Below, one piece after another: positions 33,591 through 42,377 of a DNA stretch of 64,000 nt. This stretch comes from Micromonosporaceae bacterium. GTDB taxonomy: Bacteria; Actinomycetota; Actinomycetes; Mycobacteriales; Micromonosporaceae. Positions within the stretch are counted from its first letter, which is position 1, and each line of letters begins with the position of its first letter. The stretch covers positions 48,001-112,000 of the forward strand of contig JAHRHA010000004.1 of NCBI GenBank assembly GCA_020027875.1. The letters are read 5' to 3'. The position numbers and the translations under genes are program-made. The notes below the pieces were generated by a model, which saw nothing but the letters and a program-made list of their open reading frames with translations, had not been told where the DNA came from and ran no database searches.

Positions 33591-35879
33591 GTGTCCGACG
33601 CCGAGCGGGCCGCGGCGGCTCACGCCGATCCGACTGGTTTCACCGCCCTTCGCGCGATCCTGAGGATCCGTCCGTTCCGCCGGCTGTGGATCGTGCTTGG
33701 CATCGCCTCGCTCGGCGACTGGCTCGGTCTACTCGCGACGTCGATCTTCGCGGCTCAGCAGGTTGAGAATCCCACCGCCAAGGGTGTGGCCTTCGGTGGC
33801 GTGATCGCGGTGCGCCTCCTGCCGGCGCTGCTGCTCGGGCCGATCGCCGGCGTGCTCGCTGACCGGTTCGACCGCCGGTACACGATGGTCGTCTGTGACC
33901 TGATCCGCTTCGTTCTCTTCGCGTCGATGCCGGTGGCCGCGCTGCTGACAACCAACAGCGCCGTCGTCATCGGCTGGATCTCCATCGCCACCTTCCTCGT
34001 CGAAGCAGTCACGATGGCGTGGCTGCCCGCCAAGGACGCGTCCGTGCCCAACCTGCTGCCCAGGGGGCGGTTGGAGACCGCGAACCAGCTAACACTCGCC
34101 ACGACCTACGGCATTACTCCGGTCGCGGCCGCCTTCCTGCTCGCCGGCCTCACCACCGGGCTGTCCGGTGTGTACCAGGCGACAGACCAGAGTTTCCTCG
34201 ACCCGACCACGTTCTCGCTCTACTTCTTAGCGCTCACGCGGTTGGCCACCGCATTCGTCGTCTTCTTCGGGATCAAGGAGATCAGCGGGCACAACGGCCG
34301 CCGCCACACCACGCCCGGCGTCTTCCGGGAGTTCATAGACGGCTGGGCGTATGTCGGGAGGACTCCGCTGGTCCGTGGGCTCGTGGTCGGCATCCTGGCC
34401 GCCTTCGCGGGCGGCGGCCTGGTGGTCGGCAGCGCCCAGTTCTACGCGAAGTCGCTGGGCGGCGGCGAGTCCACCTTCTACATCCTGTTCGCAATGATCT
34501 TCGTGGGATTGGCCATCGGCATCTCGGCCGGGCCTCGCCTGATCGGCGAGCTGTCCCGGCGGCGGTGGTTCGGTCTGTCGATCGTGCTCGCCGGCGCCGC
34601 GGTGGCACTGATGGCCTTCGCTTGGCACCTCTCGATCGCGATCATCTTCGTACTGCTGGTGGGGATCGCCGCCGGTATGGCGTTCCTCTCCGGCACCACA
34701 CTGCTCGGCGGTGAGGTCGAGGACGAGGTACGGGGCCGGGTCTTCGGCTTTGTCAACATGGCCACGCGGGTCGTGCTGATGCTCGCGATCTCGCTCTCGA
34801 GCGTGCTCGTCGGCCTCGGCAGCGACCGCGTCCTCTCCATCGGCGATCTCTCTGTCAGCGTATCGACCACCAGGATCCTGCTCTTCGCGGCGGGTGTGGT
34901 GGGGATTCTCGCGGGCATCGGGGCCTTCCGGCAGATGGATGACAAGTCGGGCGTTCCGGTGCTCGCCGATCTGTGGGGTTCGCTCCGTGGTCGTCCACTC
35001 GGCTTGCCTGAGCCTGTCCTCCAGCGCGGCATCTTCATCGTCTTCGAGGGAGGGGAGGGCTCTGGCAAGTCCACCCAGGTCGACCTGTTGGCTACCGCCC
35101 TGATCGCGAACGGGCTCGACGTCGTCGTCACACGCGAGCCGGGTGCCACCGATGTCGGCCTGCAAATCCGAAGCCTGCTCCTCGACCGGCATGCGTCGAC
35201 CGGTCCCGCCGGCGTCGTGCTGGCACCGAGGGCGGAGGCGCTGCTCTATGCGGCGGATCGCGCCCACCACGTCGCGAGCGTGGTCCGTCCGGCCCTCGCC
35301 AAGGGCTCGGTGGTCATCAGCGACCGCTACATCGACTCCTCGTTGGCATACCAGGGCGCGGGCCGAACGCTGCCTGTTGACGAAGTCTCCTGGCTGTCGA
35401 AGTGGGCCACCGGTGGGCTCAGACCCGACCTGGTCGTACTCCTCGACATCGAGCCCTCGGTCGGGATGGCACGCGTGACCGGCCGTGGCGCGGCCGACCG
35501 GCTGGAGGGCGAGTCGCTCTCCTTCCACGAGCGGGTGCGCTACGCCTTCTTGGATCTGGCGGCCGCCGATGCCCGGCGCTACCTCATCGTGGACGCGACC
35601 CTGCCGGCGGAAGAGATCGCCGCCGTCGTGGCCGAGCGGGTCGGGTCCTTCATGCCCGCGCACCCGGGCGATGGCGCCGACGCCTGGCCGCCCGCGGGGC
35701 CAACCGATGACGTTCCTGCCCCGCCGCAGGTGCCCGAGTTGGCGCCCGAGGAGCCGCTCGAGCCGAGCGTCGAGAGCGGGAGCGGGGCCGGCGAGAGTGG
35801 CAATGGCCGAAACCGGTTCGACCGCGAGCCCACTCCGGCCAAGCCTCCCCTTTCTAACCTGGACAGCCGGCTTCGATGA
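33591..35879 (+). CDS. tmk: MFS transporter fused to thymidylate kinase
   Basis: A 762-residue bifunctional protein. Residues about 20-440 are a major-facilitator transporter with 10-12 membrane segments (RFDRRYTMV loop, RGLVVGILAAFAGGG). Residues about 480-690 are thymidylate kinase: P-loop FEGGEGSGKSTQ at about 485-496, DRYIDSSLAYQGAGR with the DRY/Tyr nucleotide motif, and VTREPGATDVG. A Pro/Glu/Ser-rich tail follows. Such fusions are known in several actinomycetes; the kinase makes dTDP from dTMP. GTG 33591 is chosen (GAAGG 7 bases upstream). The stop overlaps holB by four bases. Confidence 0.9.
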   Translation: MSDAERAAAAHADPTGFTALRAILRIRPFRRLWIVLGIASLGDWLGLLATSIFAAQQVENPTAKGVAFGGVIAVRLLPALLLGPIAGVLADRFDRRYTMVVCDLIRFVLFASMPVAALLTTNSAVVIGWISIATFLVEAVTMAWLPAKDASVPNLLPRGRLETANQLTLATTYGITPVAAAFLLAGLTTGLSGVYQATDQSFLDPTTFSLYFLALTRLATAFVVFFGIKEISGHNGRRHTTPGVFREFIDGWAYVGRTPLVRGLVVGILAAFAGGGLVVGSAQFYAKSLGGGESTFYILFAMIFVGLAIGISAGPRLIGELSRRRWFGLSIVLAGAAVALMAFAWHLSIAIIFVLLVGIAAGMAFLSGTTLLGGEVEDEVRGRVFGFVNMATRVVLMLAISLSSVLVGLGSDRVLSIGDLSVSVSTTRILLFAAGVVGILAGIGAFRQMDDKSGVPVLADLWGSLRGRPLGLPEPVLQRGIFIVFEGGEGSGKSTQVDLLATALIANGLDVVVTREPGATDVGLQIRSLLLDRHASTGPAGVVLAPRAEALLYAADRAHHVASVVRPALAKGSVVISDRYIDSSLAYQGAGRTLPVDEVSWLSKWATGGLRPDLVVLLDIEPSVGMARVTGRGAADRLEGESLSFHERVRYAFLDLAAADARRYLIVDATLPAEEIAAVVAERVGSFMPAHPGDGADAWPPAGPTDDVPAPPQVPELAPEEPLEPSVESGSGAGESGNGRNRFDREPTPAKPPLSNLDSRLR

Positions 35880-37072
35880 CCGTATCTGCCGCCCCGGTCT
35901 TCGCCAGTCTGGTTGGGCAGGACGAGGCAGTCGCCACGCTGTCGGCCGCCGTTGACGGGGCGGCCGCGATCGTTCGGGGTGAGTCCGTGACCAACGGCAT
36001 GACCCATGCGTGGCTCTTCACCGGACCACCCGGCTCTGGTCGCTCGGTGGCCGCGCGGGCCTTCGCCGCGGCGCTACAGTGCGCCAGCGGTGGCTGTGGC
36101 GTCTGCGCCGAGTGCCACACGACGCTGGCCGGCACGCACTCTGACGTCCGGTCGGTCGTGCCCGAAGGCTTGTCGATCTCCGTGGACGAGATGCGGGCAC
36201 TGGTGCTGCGAGCGGCGAGCGCTCCGACCGGGGGGCGATGGCAGGTCGTCCTCATCGAGGACGCCGACCGGCTGACCGAGAAGGCGAGTAACGCCCTGCT
36301 CAAGGCGGTGGAGGAGCCGTCGCCCCGAACGGTCTTTCTGCTCTGTACGCCCTCGACGCATCCAGACGACGTATCCGTGACGATCCGATCCCGGTGCCGC
36401 GTGGTCACGCTGCGCACGCCGAGTGCCGAGTCGATCGCGGAGATGTTGGTCAGACGCGACGGGGTCGACGGCGCGTCGGCGGCCTGGGCTGCGGCGGCGT
36501 CTCAGGGCCACGTCGGACGGGCTCGGCGGCTTGCCCGCGATCCAGAGGCGCGGTCGCGGCGGGGCGCCGTCCTCGCCGTCCCCCGCCGACTCACCGGCAT
36601 CGGCGCGTGTTTCGACGCAGCGTCTGCCCTCATCGCGGCGACGGAGTCGGAGGCCACTGACAATGTGTCTGATGTGGACACCAAGGAGCGTGCGGCGCTG
36701 GAGATCGCACTCGGCGGCGGCGGCACGGGCCGCGGGGCGGCGACGGCATTTCGCGGCGCGGCCGGGGCTTTGAAAGAGCTCGAACGCCGCCAGAAGTCGC
36801 GGACGACGAGAGCCAAACGCGACGCGCTCGACCGGGCGTTGGTGGACCTGGCGGGGTTCTATCGCGATGTGCTGGCACAGCGCCTCGGCGCGGGCGTACC
36901 GGCCGTCCACGGCGACGCCACCGCCGATGCCACGGCGGCAGCGCGGAGGTGGACGCCGGAGAGCACCCTGCGTCGCCTAGAGGCGGTGCTCGCCTGCCGG
37001 ACGGCCATCGAGGCGAATGTGAAGCCGCAAATCGCGGTCGAGGCGATGATGGTCACGCTCTGGCGCGGCTGA
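35876..37072 (+). CDS. holB: DNA polymerase III delta' subunit
   Basis: A 398-residue AAA+ clamp-loader subunit. The Walker A is GPPGSGRS, with Arg in place of the catalytic Lys as usual in delta'. A four-cysteine zinc module follows (CASGGCGVCAEC). The sensor region reads LIEDADRLTEKASNALLKAVEEPSPRTVFLLCT and the SRC-like motif IRSRC. It overlaps the MFS-tmk gene (ATGA), an order seen in many bacteria where tmk and holB are adjacent. ATG 35876. Confidence 0.92.
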   Translation: MTVSAAPVFASLVGQDEAVATLSAAVDGAAAIVRGESVTNGMTHAWLFTGPPGSGRSVAARAFAAALQCASGGCGVCAECHTTLAGTHSDVRSVVPEGLSISVDEMRALVLRAASAPTGGRWQVVLIEDADRLTEKASNALLKAVEEPSPRTVFLLCTPSTHPDDVSVTIRSRCRVVTLRTPSAESIAEMLVRRDGVDGASAAWAAAASQGHVGRARRLARDPEARSRRGAVLAVPRRLTGIGACFDAASALIAATESEATDNVSDVDTKERAALEIALGGGGTGRGAATAFRGAAGALKELERRQKSRTTRAKRDALDRALVDLAGFYRDVLAQRLGAGVPAVHGDATADATAAARRWTPESTLRRLEAVLACRTAIEANVKPQIAVEAMMVTLWRG

Positions 37073-37102
37073 AATCCCCGCCGCCGCGGTTCTCTCCCCC
37101 GG

Positions 37103-37160
37103 CGATCAAGGACTTATGCCGGTGGTTTGATCTCCATCCACCGCCATAAGTCCTTGATCG
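37103..37160. terminator. Large hairpin after holB
   Basis: Arms 37103-37125 and 37138-37160, 23 bases with one mismatch, 12-base loop. Additional CTCTCC / GGAGAG pairing extends the stem. It lies 30 bases past the holB stop. Arm starts CGATCAAGGACTTATG. Confidence 0.8.
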
Positions 37161-37178
37161 GCGGAGAGGGCGGTGGAG

Positions 37179-37187
37179 TTATCCACA
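37179..37187 (+). promoter_or_regulatory. DnaA-box-like TTATCCACA
   Basis: Third perfect TTATCCACA of the window, 85 bases upstream of the YbaB-like gene. Confidence 0.45.
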
Positions 37188-37271
37188 GGGCGGCGGGTGG
37201 GGGTGCCGGTGGAGGCCGGCTTCGCGGTAGCGTGCCGTGCGACGGTGGCGGAGAGCGGGTGAGGTGGGCCG

Positions 37272-37613
37272 GTGGATGAGGCGTGGATCGAGCAGGCAAT
37301 CGAGCGCTATCAGCGCGTCGAGCGCCTCCTGGCCGACTTCGACAAGGCTCTCGCCAAGATTGACGTCACGGTGCGATCACCTGACGGGCTGGTCGAGGTC
37401 GTTGTCGCGGCCGATGGAAGTATCCGCGATGTCGTGATCAGCGAGTTGGCCGTGGGCCGGCCCACGCGTGAACTATCGCGCGCCGTGCAAGCGGCAGTGA
37501 CCGCGGCGGCGGACGCCGCGAGCTGGGCTCGCACCAAGCTGCACCAGGACATGTTTGGGGAGTTGAAGGAGATTGGGAGTTCACACTCCGCCGACCGCAG
37601 GAGCGACAGATGA
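37272..37613 (+). CDS. YbaB/EbfC-family protein, secretion-linked type
   Basis: A 113-residue YbaB-type protein: coiled helix IERYQRVERLLADFDKALAKIDVTV, then the beta part RSPDGLVEVVVAADGSIRDVVI, then a long helix. In actinomycetes YbaB-fold genes are often the first gene of small ESX-like operons with WXG100 genes, and that is the case here. GTG 37272; the stop overlaps the next ATG by four bases (ATGA). Confidence 0.8.
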   Translation: MDEAWIEQAIERYQRVERLLADFDKALAKIDVTVRSPDGLVEVVVAADGSIRDVVISELAVGRPTRELSRAVQAAVTAAADAASWARTKLHQDMFGELKEIGSSHSADRRSDR

Positions 37614-37918
37614 GCGAAACACTATCCGGCGCGGTGACCGCGCTCCGGCAGGCCAGCGAGATGCTTGGCAACGCGAGTGTGCGTCTCGCGGCGCTCGATC
37701 CAAGTGCGGCCGCTTTTGGCGCCGGTGGTCCGGGACGCCTCGGCGATGTGGGGCGGGACCTCTACTTCCAATGGCAGCGTGCGCTCGACGCCCGGGTGCG
37801 GGAGGCAGCGGCACACGGCGCCCGCCTCACCGAGATCAGCGACGCCGTTGCCCGAGCATCCGCCGCGTACTCCGACATGGATGACTCCGCGCGGCGCCAA
37901 CAGTCGGAGGAGACGTGA
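37610..37918 (+). CDS. Small helical protein, ESX-substrate-like
   Basis: A 102-residue, wholly helical protein (SETLSGAVTALRQASEMLGNASVRLAALDPS... then LYFQWQRALDARVREAAAHGARL). Length and helix-turn-helix layout resemble EspC/WXG100-type type VII secretion targets, but there is no W-x-G. ATG 37610 overlaps the YbaB stop; its own stop overlaps the next start by one base. Same operon. Confidence 0.75.
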   Translation: MSETLSGAVTALRQASEMLGNASVRLAALDPSAAAFGAGGPGRLGDVGRDLYFQWQRALDARVREAAAHGARLTEISDAVARASAAYSDMDDSARRQQSEET

Positions 37919-38658
37919 TGGACGCGCTGGCCCGCCTGGAACCCATCGCTCGCCCCTTGCTGCGCGATGTTGACAACGTGCTAGCGAACCTCGGCGCGCC
38001 ACCCGAGCACCGGGTCTGGTCCCTCTTGGGCCACGTTGGGGCGACGCCAGCCGACGCGGTGGCGTTCTTCGGCGACATCGAACCTGATCATTTCTGGGCG
38101 TTGGCTGGAGCGTTGCGAACGCAGGCCGAGGCGTACCTGGCGGCCGTGATCCCGGCCAGCGTGCCATGGCAGGGTGCGGCCGGCGAGGCATACGCGGCCG
38201 AGGCGTCCGCCGTGCTCGGCCACCTTAGCGGCGGCAGTGGCGGTGGCATAGGCGGCAGCGGCGGTGGCGATACCATGGCCGCCAGGATCGAGGCAACGGC
38301 CTCCTATGTGGACGACGTGGCCGACTGGTTCGAACGGTCTCGGTGGCGCCTGGCTCGCGCGTTGGCCGAGATTCTCAACTCGACCCAGGCCGTCGCAGTT
38401 CGCTCCTGCCCGGGTTTGGTCGGCGGCGTCGCCGAGATGGCCCGGGGGCGAGGTGGTGCGGCGGACGGCGGATCCAGTGGCGTAGCGGCGGTGTCGGCCG
38501 CGGCCGACATCGGCGCGAGTGTGCTGGAGTTGGCCGCCGAGTGCCTCGCCCGCGGGCGCGATCTGGCGCAGCATGCTCCGCGCCTCGTGGAATTGCCATT
38601 TGCCGCGCCGGTCGCCGGCAAGGGCCGATTCGACGCGGCCATCCACGTAAGCCGCTAA
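37918..38658 (+). CDS. WXG100-domain protein, longer form
   Basis: A 246-residue protein. The region 70-100 reads LRTQAEAYLAAVIPASVPWQGAAGEAYAAEASAV, with the W-Q-G turn between two helices. A Gly/Ser linker (residues about 102-118) leads to a second helical part with FERSRWRLARALAEILNSTQAVAV. It looks like a WXG100 domain with an extra helical C-terminal domain. ATG 37918 is preferred over GTG 37915 by spacing from GGAGGAG. Third gene of the trio. Confidence 0.75.
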   Translation: MDALARLEPIARPLLRDVDNVLANLGAPPEHRVWSLLGHVGATPADAVAFFGDIEPDHFWALAGALRTQAEAYLAAVIPASVPWQGAAGEAYAAEASAVLGHLSGGSGGGIGGSGGGDTMAARIEATASYVDDVADWFERSRWRLARALAEILNSTQAVAVRSCPGLVGGVAEMARGRGGAADGGSSGVAAVSAAADIGASVLELAAECLARGRDLAQHAPRLVELPFAAPVAGKGRFDAAIHVSR

Positions 38659-38742
38659 CCCCCACCGCGGCGGCGGAGGTGGCCGAGGTTTGCCGGAACT
38701 TCCGGAACGACCGACTGCGCGCAGCAGCGTAGGCTGCTCGAC

Positions 38743-39594
38743 ATGGGTCAGCTCTGCGCGGTTAGCTTCAACCGCTACGGCCGTCTCTTCTACCTCGATC
38801 CCGGGGATCTTCGTCCCGTCGTGGGTGAGCTGGTGCTGGTACCAACCGATGATGGTCCAGAGGTCGCCGAATGTGTGTGGGCGCCGGAGTGGACCGAGGA
38901 GGACACGTCCGGATTCCCGCGTCTGCTCGGACGCGCCGGCCCTGACGACGTCCGGCGCGATGAGCAGATCAGACGCGCCAAGGCCGACGCGAAGGTGGCT
39001 GCCAAGCGCCTCATCCGCGAACACGACCTGCCGATGAAAGTGGTCGCTGTGGACCACGTCCCAGCGACCAGTTCAGCGCCCCCGAGCTCCGGTGCGCGTA
39101 CGACGATCTATTTCACCGCTCCGCGTCGGGTCGACTTCCGCGCGCTCGTGCGGGACCTGGGCGCGACCCTGCGCTGCCGGGTTGAGCTGCGTCAACTCTC
39201 GGCTCGCGACTCAGCCCGGGTTCAGGGCGGCATCGGTTCATGCGGGCGGGATCTGTGTTGCGCGACGTTTCTCACCGACTTCGAACCGGTGACGATCCGG
39301 ATGGCGAAGGATCAGGAACTCCCGCTGAACCCGATGCGGATCTCCGGGGCGTGTGGGCGGCTCATGTGCTGCCTGAAGTACGAGCATCCGCTCTATCAGC
39401 GGTTCCAGGCCAGTGCTCCCTCCGTCGGCGAGCGGGTGACCACCGCCGACGGTCCAGGGCGGGTCGTCGGGCACAGCGTGCCACGCGACGCCGTCATGGT
39501 GCGCCTCGACGCCGACGGCTCGCGATGTTCATGCTCCCGGGCTTCGGTATGCGGCTCCCGCCAGGCCTACGAGTCGCGCCCGACCGCCTCCTGA
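38743..39594 (+). CDS. PSP1 (YaaT/RicT-like) domain protein
   Basis: A 283-residue protein with the PSP1 C-terminal fold: IYFTAPRRVDFRALVRDLGATLRCRVELRQLSARDSARVQGGIGSCGRDLCCATFL and GACGRLMCCLKYEHPLYQ. Six cysteines in the CGRDLCC and CGRLMCC clusters match the RicT (YaaT) motif, which in Bacillus holds iron-sulfur clusters in the RicAFT complex. In Firmicutes yaaT also follows holB. The final 60 residues are low in conservation. ATG 38743. Convergent with the next gene (17 bases apart). Confidence 0.85.
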   Translation: MGQLCAVSFNRYGRLFYLDPGDLRPVVGELVLVPTDDGPEVAECVWAPEWTEEDTSGFPRLLGRAGPDDVRRDEQIRRAKADAKVAAKRLIREHDLPMKVVAVDHVPATSSAPPSSGARTTIYFTAPRRVDFRALVRDLGATLRCRVELRQLSARDSARVQGGIGSCGRDLCCATFLTDFEPVTIRMAKDQELPLNPMRISGACGRLMCCLKYEHPLYQRFQASAPSVGERVTTADGPGRVVGHSVPRDAVMVRLDADGSRCSCSRASVCGSRQAYESRPTAS

Positions 39595-39610
39595 ACCGCG
39601 CCCTGTCGGA

Positions 39611-41431
39611 TCAGATCCTCGACGTCTGCCGAGCAATGAGTGTGGGCTCGGCCCCAAGAGTGATGGGCGGCTCGATGAGGCGGGGGCGTAGCGGCCTCCT
39701 CGGCTCGATCCACGGCGCGTGCGCCGGCGCCGCCGGATTTGCCCGCCACCGCTTCCCGACTCCGTCGAGTCCGATCGGATAGATCGTGAGCGTCCCGTCC
39801 GCGCCGACATGCATTCGTAGGAAGCCCTTGTAGCCCTGGATGCCCTGTCCGGCGAAGAGTTCGTTGAGGTTCACCCCGAACCGGCTTGCGACGACCAGGT
39901 ATATGGCAGCCACCTCGGCGGCGGCGACCGCGAGGATCGGTCCATAGAGGAAGGCGGCCGCGATGATCGGCAATGGCCAGTCCAGACGGTCGAACGGCAG
40001 CATGCGCCAGACGAATAGCGCGCCAACACCCAGCCCGACCTGAATCACCCCGTGGATGATCCCCAGCCAGTAGTGCTTAGCGCTGCGCCTTCCGGTGGTG
40101 AGCCCCGCGGCGAAGAAGAGTGTCAGGCCGAAGATCACGGCGATCATGATGAAACCCGGCAGGGTCAGAGGTTGGCCGTCGGCGTTGTCCAGCGCGAGCA
40201 GCAGCAGGGTATGCAGCACGCCGAGCATGACGAGGAATCCCCAGTTGCGCATGGGCAGCCGGGTGAACACACCCGACCCGAGCGCCCGGGAGCGCATTTT
40301 CGACGGGTACGCCTTGGCCAGGACGTACTTCTCGGAGGTGCTTGCCTGGCGGACGATTGTCTCCTTCGGGGGCACCGTGATCTTCCTCGGCAGCTCGTGG
40401 GTGGCGTAGAGATAGGCACCGCCACCACCAAAGGTGATGAGCTGGCGGCCATCGTCACCGGCGTAGCGGGCATAATGGTGCATGTCGCCCGAGAGCATGA
40501 GGGCGACCTCGGCGCCGGTCGGCGCGACCACCTTGCGCAGGAAGTAGTCGGTGGTGTCGTAGAGTCTGGTCACCTCGGCCGCCTGTACCCACGCCGGGTG
40601 TGGGGTGCACAGGATGACCCGGTCGCCCGGCTCGACCTGTGCCGCCACCTCGCGGAAGTACTCAAGCTGCGGGTCATCGAGGTACGCGCCCTCCTGCGCA
40701 TCAATGGCGAAGAGCCACCATCGCTGCGGCAACTTGAGGGCGAAGTAGCTTCGGGTCTGTGCGGTCTTCCAGCCACCGATGTGACTGCCTTCGCGTCGCG
40801 CGAAGACCCGCAGGAATGCGGTCAGTCCGTCGTACCAGTCGTGGTTTCCAGGCAATGCGTAGAGCGCCGGCGTGTTCTCGCCGTCCGCCACCGCTGGCAT
40901 CGCCGCGCGGTACGGCCCGCGGAAGCGCTCCTCATAGGCCAGCCCGCTGGCCGTGGGATAGACCTGGTCGCCGCCGAGAACCAGGGCCTCGCCCCGGGGC
41001 AGCCGTGCGCCACCGATCTCGAGCTCCCGCTGCGCCAACAGATAGGCCACCGAGTACGTCGCGTTGAATCCGTCCCCCGCGTCGGCGACGAAGTCGAACC
41101 AGAACTCCTCGGCCTGGCTGTGGTCCTGCACCCGTTTGAGGAAGGGGTACTGCAGCTCGCGCTTGTCCAGATAGGCGCCGAACTGCTCGGCCAGCGCGAC
41201 GCGGGCGCCGGTCGCCGCGAGCAGCACGGGTCCGAGCCATCGAACGGGTGATCGCCGGCGGAAGCCGAGCTCTTGCGGGGCAAGGCTCCTCGGGCGGGGG
41301 ACGGTTACGGCGGCGTCCGTGCCGTGGTCTTGGTCGTCTCCAACGCCAGAGAGATTCTGGTCGTCTCCGACGCTGAGATTCTGGTCGTCTCCGACACTGA
41401 GATTCTGGTCGTCTCCGACAACGTGGCTCAC
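39611..41431 (-). CDS. Metallophosphoesterase with C-terminal membrane domain
   Basis: A 606-residue protein. The N-terminal catalytic half has the calcineurin-like motifs LVLGGDQVYP, GNHDWYDG, ILCTPHPAW and GDMHHYARY, here with DAGDG in the first metal-binding strand. The C-terminal part (about 390-560) has six or seven membrane helices. The first about 35 residues are VGDDQNLS repeats encoded by a 24-bp DNA repeat; the start is GTG 41431. Actinomycete proteins of this build are common; the substrate is unknown. Confidence 0.85.
   Translation of the reverse strand: MSHVVGDDQNLSVGDDQNLSVGDDQNLSGVGDDQDHGTDAAVTVPRPRSLAPQELGFRRRSPVRWLGPVLLAATGARVALAEQFGAYLDKRELQYPFLKRVQDHSQAEEFWFDFVADAGDGFNATYSVAYLLAQRELEIGGARLPRGEALVLGGDQVYPTASGLAYEERFRGPYRAAMPAVADGENTPALYALPGNHDWYDGLTAFLRVFARREGSHIGGWKTAQTRSYFALKLPQRWWLFAIDAQEGAYLDDPQLEYFREVAAQVEPGDRVILCTPHPAWVQAAEVTRLYDTTDYFLRKVVAPTGAEVALMLSGDMHHYARYAGDDGRQLITFGGGGAYLYATHELPRKITVPPKETIVRQASTSEKYVLAKAYPSKMRSRALGSGVFTRLPMRNWGFLVMLGVLHTLLLLALDNADGQPLTLPGFIMIAVIFGLTLFFAAGLTTGRRSAKHYWLGIIHGVIQVGLGVGALFVWRMLPFDRLDWPLPIIAAAFLYGPILAVAAAEVAAIYLVVASRFGVNLNELFAGQGIQGYKGFLRMHVGADGTLTIYPIGLDGVGKRWRANPAAPAHAPWIEPRRPLRPRLIEPPITLGAEPTLIARQTSRI
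41351..41422. repeat. 24-bp tandem repeat at the start of the metallophosphoesterase gene
   Basis: Three 24-bp units (41351-41374, 41375-41398, 41399-41422) differing only at their last three bases. In frame; codes for VGDDQNLS repeats directly after the start. Confidence 0.95.
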
Positions 41432-41551
41432 GCCCGGCTACGTTAGACCATGATCGCCTTGCATTTAACCGGCCACATGGGCACTGATGATCGTCCGGCA
41501 GGTAACCCCGGCGCGCCGTACAAACGCCTTCGCGTACACTTGGCCGACGTT

Positions 41552-41625
41552 GCCGCCTTAGCTCAGTCGGATAGAGCGACGCACTCGTAATGCGTAGGTC
41601 CGGGGTTCGATTCCCCGAGGCGGCT
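41552..41625 (+). tRNA. tRNA-Thr(CGT)
   Basis: Complete cloverleaf. Acceptor GCCGCCT / AGGCGGC, D-arm GCTC...GAGC, anticodon stem ACGCA/TGCGT with loop CTCGTAA (anticodon CGT), T-arm CGGGG-TTCGATT-CCCCG, discriminator T, CCA encoded at 41626-41628. Reads ACG codons. Confidence 0.97.
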
Positions 41626-41741
41626 CCATGGATTTCCTGGGGATAGCCCGCCAATGCCCGCGCCGCAGCGATGGCTTACTATTCGCATGGGTGTCGATTC
41701 ATGAGGCGGCCATCGATGGCGTCTGTCGGAGAGGTGTGGGC

Positions 41742-42377
41742 GTGGAGAGCCGCACATGGTTACCAGAACAGCAATTCAATCCATTGCTGCCCGTGCTGCC
41801 AATCGCCCTGCTCGGATCGGTGGTGCTCTTCGATTTCGGTGCCCTTATCAGTGGCGTCGACTTCTTTGGCGCAGTCGCCCGCTGGGACCTGGCCGCCGGC
41901 CTCGTGGTCGGCCTTGTCGTCCTGACCTTCCTCCTGATAGCCCTCACTACCGCCCCAATCGGCACTGCGAGCCGGCGGGTGCTGGGATTTGTCAGCGCGG
42001 CCACATCTGTGATGGTCGTTCTGTTCACGATGGTCTGGTGGATCCGCACGGACGGTGATCCGGCTGCCAACCCCGGTCTCTTCCTGCTTGAGATCACGGG
42101 GTTGGCGGCGGGGGTGGCCGGCGGGTGGTACGCGCGGGGACTCGGCACTCCCCCGGGCGGGAGAGCGCAGGCGCCTGTGTGGGCGCCCGCCACCCTCGGA
42201 CAGACGCCGTCCGCTCTGATCCGTGATTGGGATGTGGGCGACGCGGACAGGCTGGTTCAGGCGGGGGCCGCGGCCTCAGCCGGCGCACCCGGTGACGCCA
42301 GGGTGGCGCCGCCGGCCCCGGCCGCCCAAGCCTCGTCCTCGGCGATCTTGCGGGCCAGGCCCTCCCGGCCGTCGTAG
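41742..42377 (+). CDS. Membrane protein, DUF2231-like
   Basis: A 211-residue integral membrane protein with four hydrophobic segments in the first 125 residues (LPVLPIALLGSVVLFDFGALI; AAGLVVGLVVLTFLLIAL; GFVSAATSVMVVLFTMVWWI; FLLEITGLAAGVAGGWYA), like DUF2231 proteins. The ORF can be extended upstream to 41628, but that would overlap the tRNA CCA end; GTG 41742 has GAGAGG about 7 bases upstream. The last 40 residues (Ala/Pro/Ser) overlap the convergent MFS gene by 121 bases, so the tail may be spurious. Confidence 0.65.
   Translation: MESRTWLPEQQFNPLLPVLPIALLGSVVLFDFGALISGVDFFGAVARWDLAAGLVVGLVVLTFLLIALTTAPIGTASRRVLGFVSAATSVMVVLFTMVWWIRTDGDPAANPGLFLLEITGLAAGVAGGWYARGLGTPPGGRAQAPVWAPATLGQTPSALIRDWDVGDADRLVQAGAAASAGAPGDARVAPPAPAAQASSSAILRARPSRPS

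Noticed and set aside
34227..35663. 478-codon reverse open frame within MFS-tmk
   Set aside because: Antisense to a gene with clear transporter and kinase motifs; composition is Asp/Arg/His-rich low complexity.
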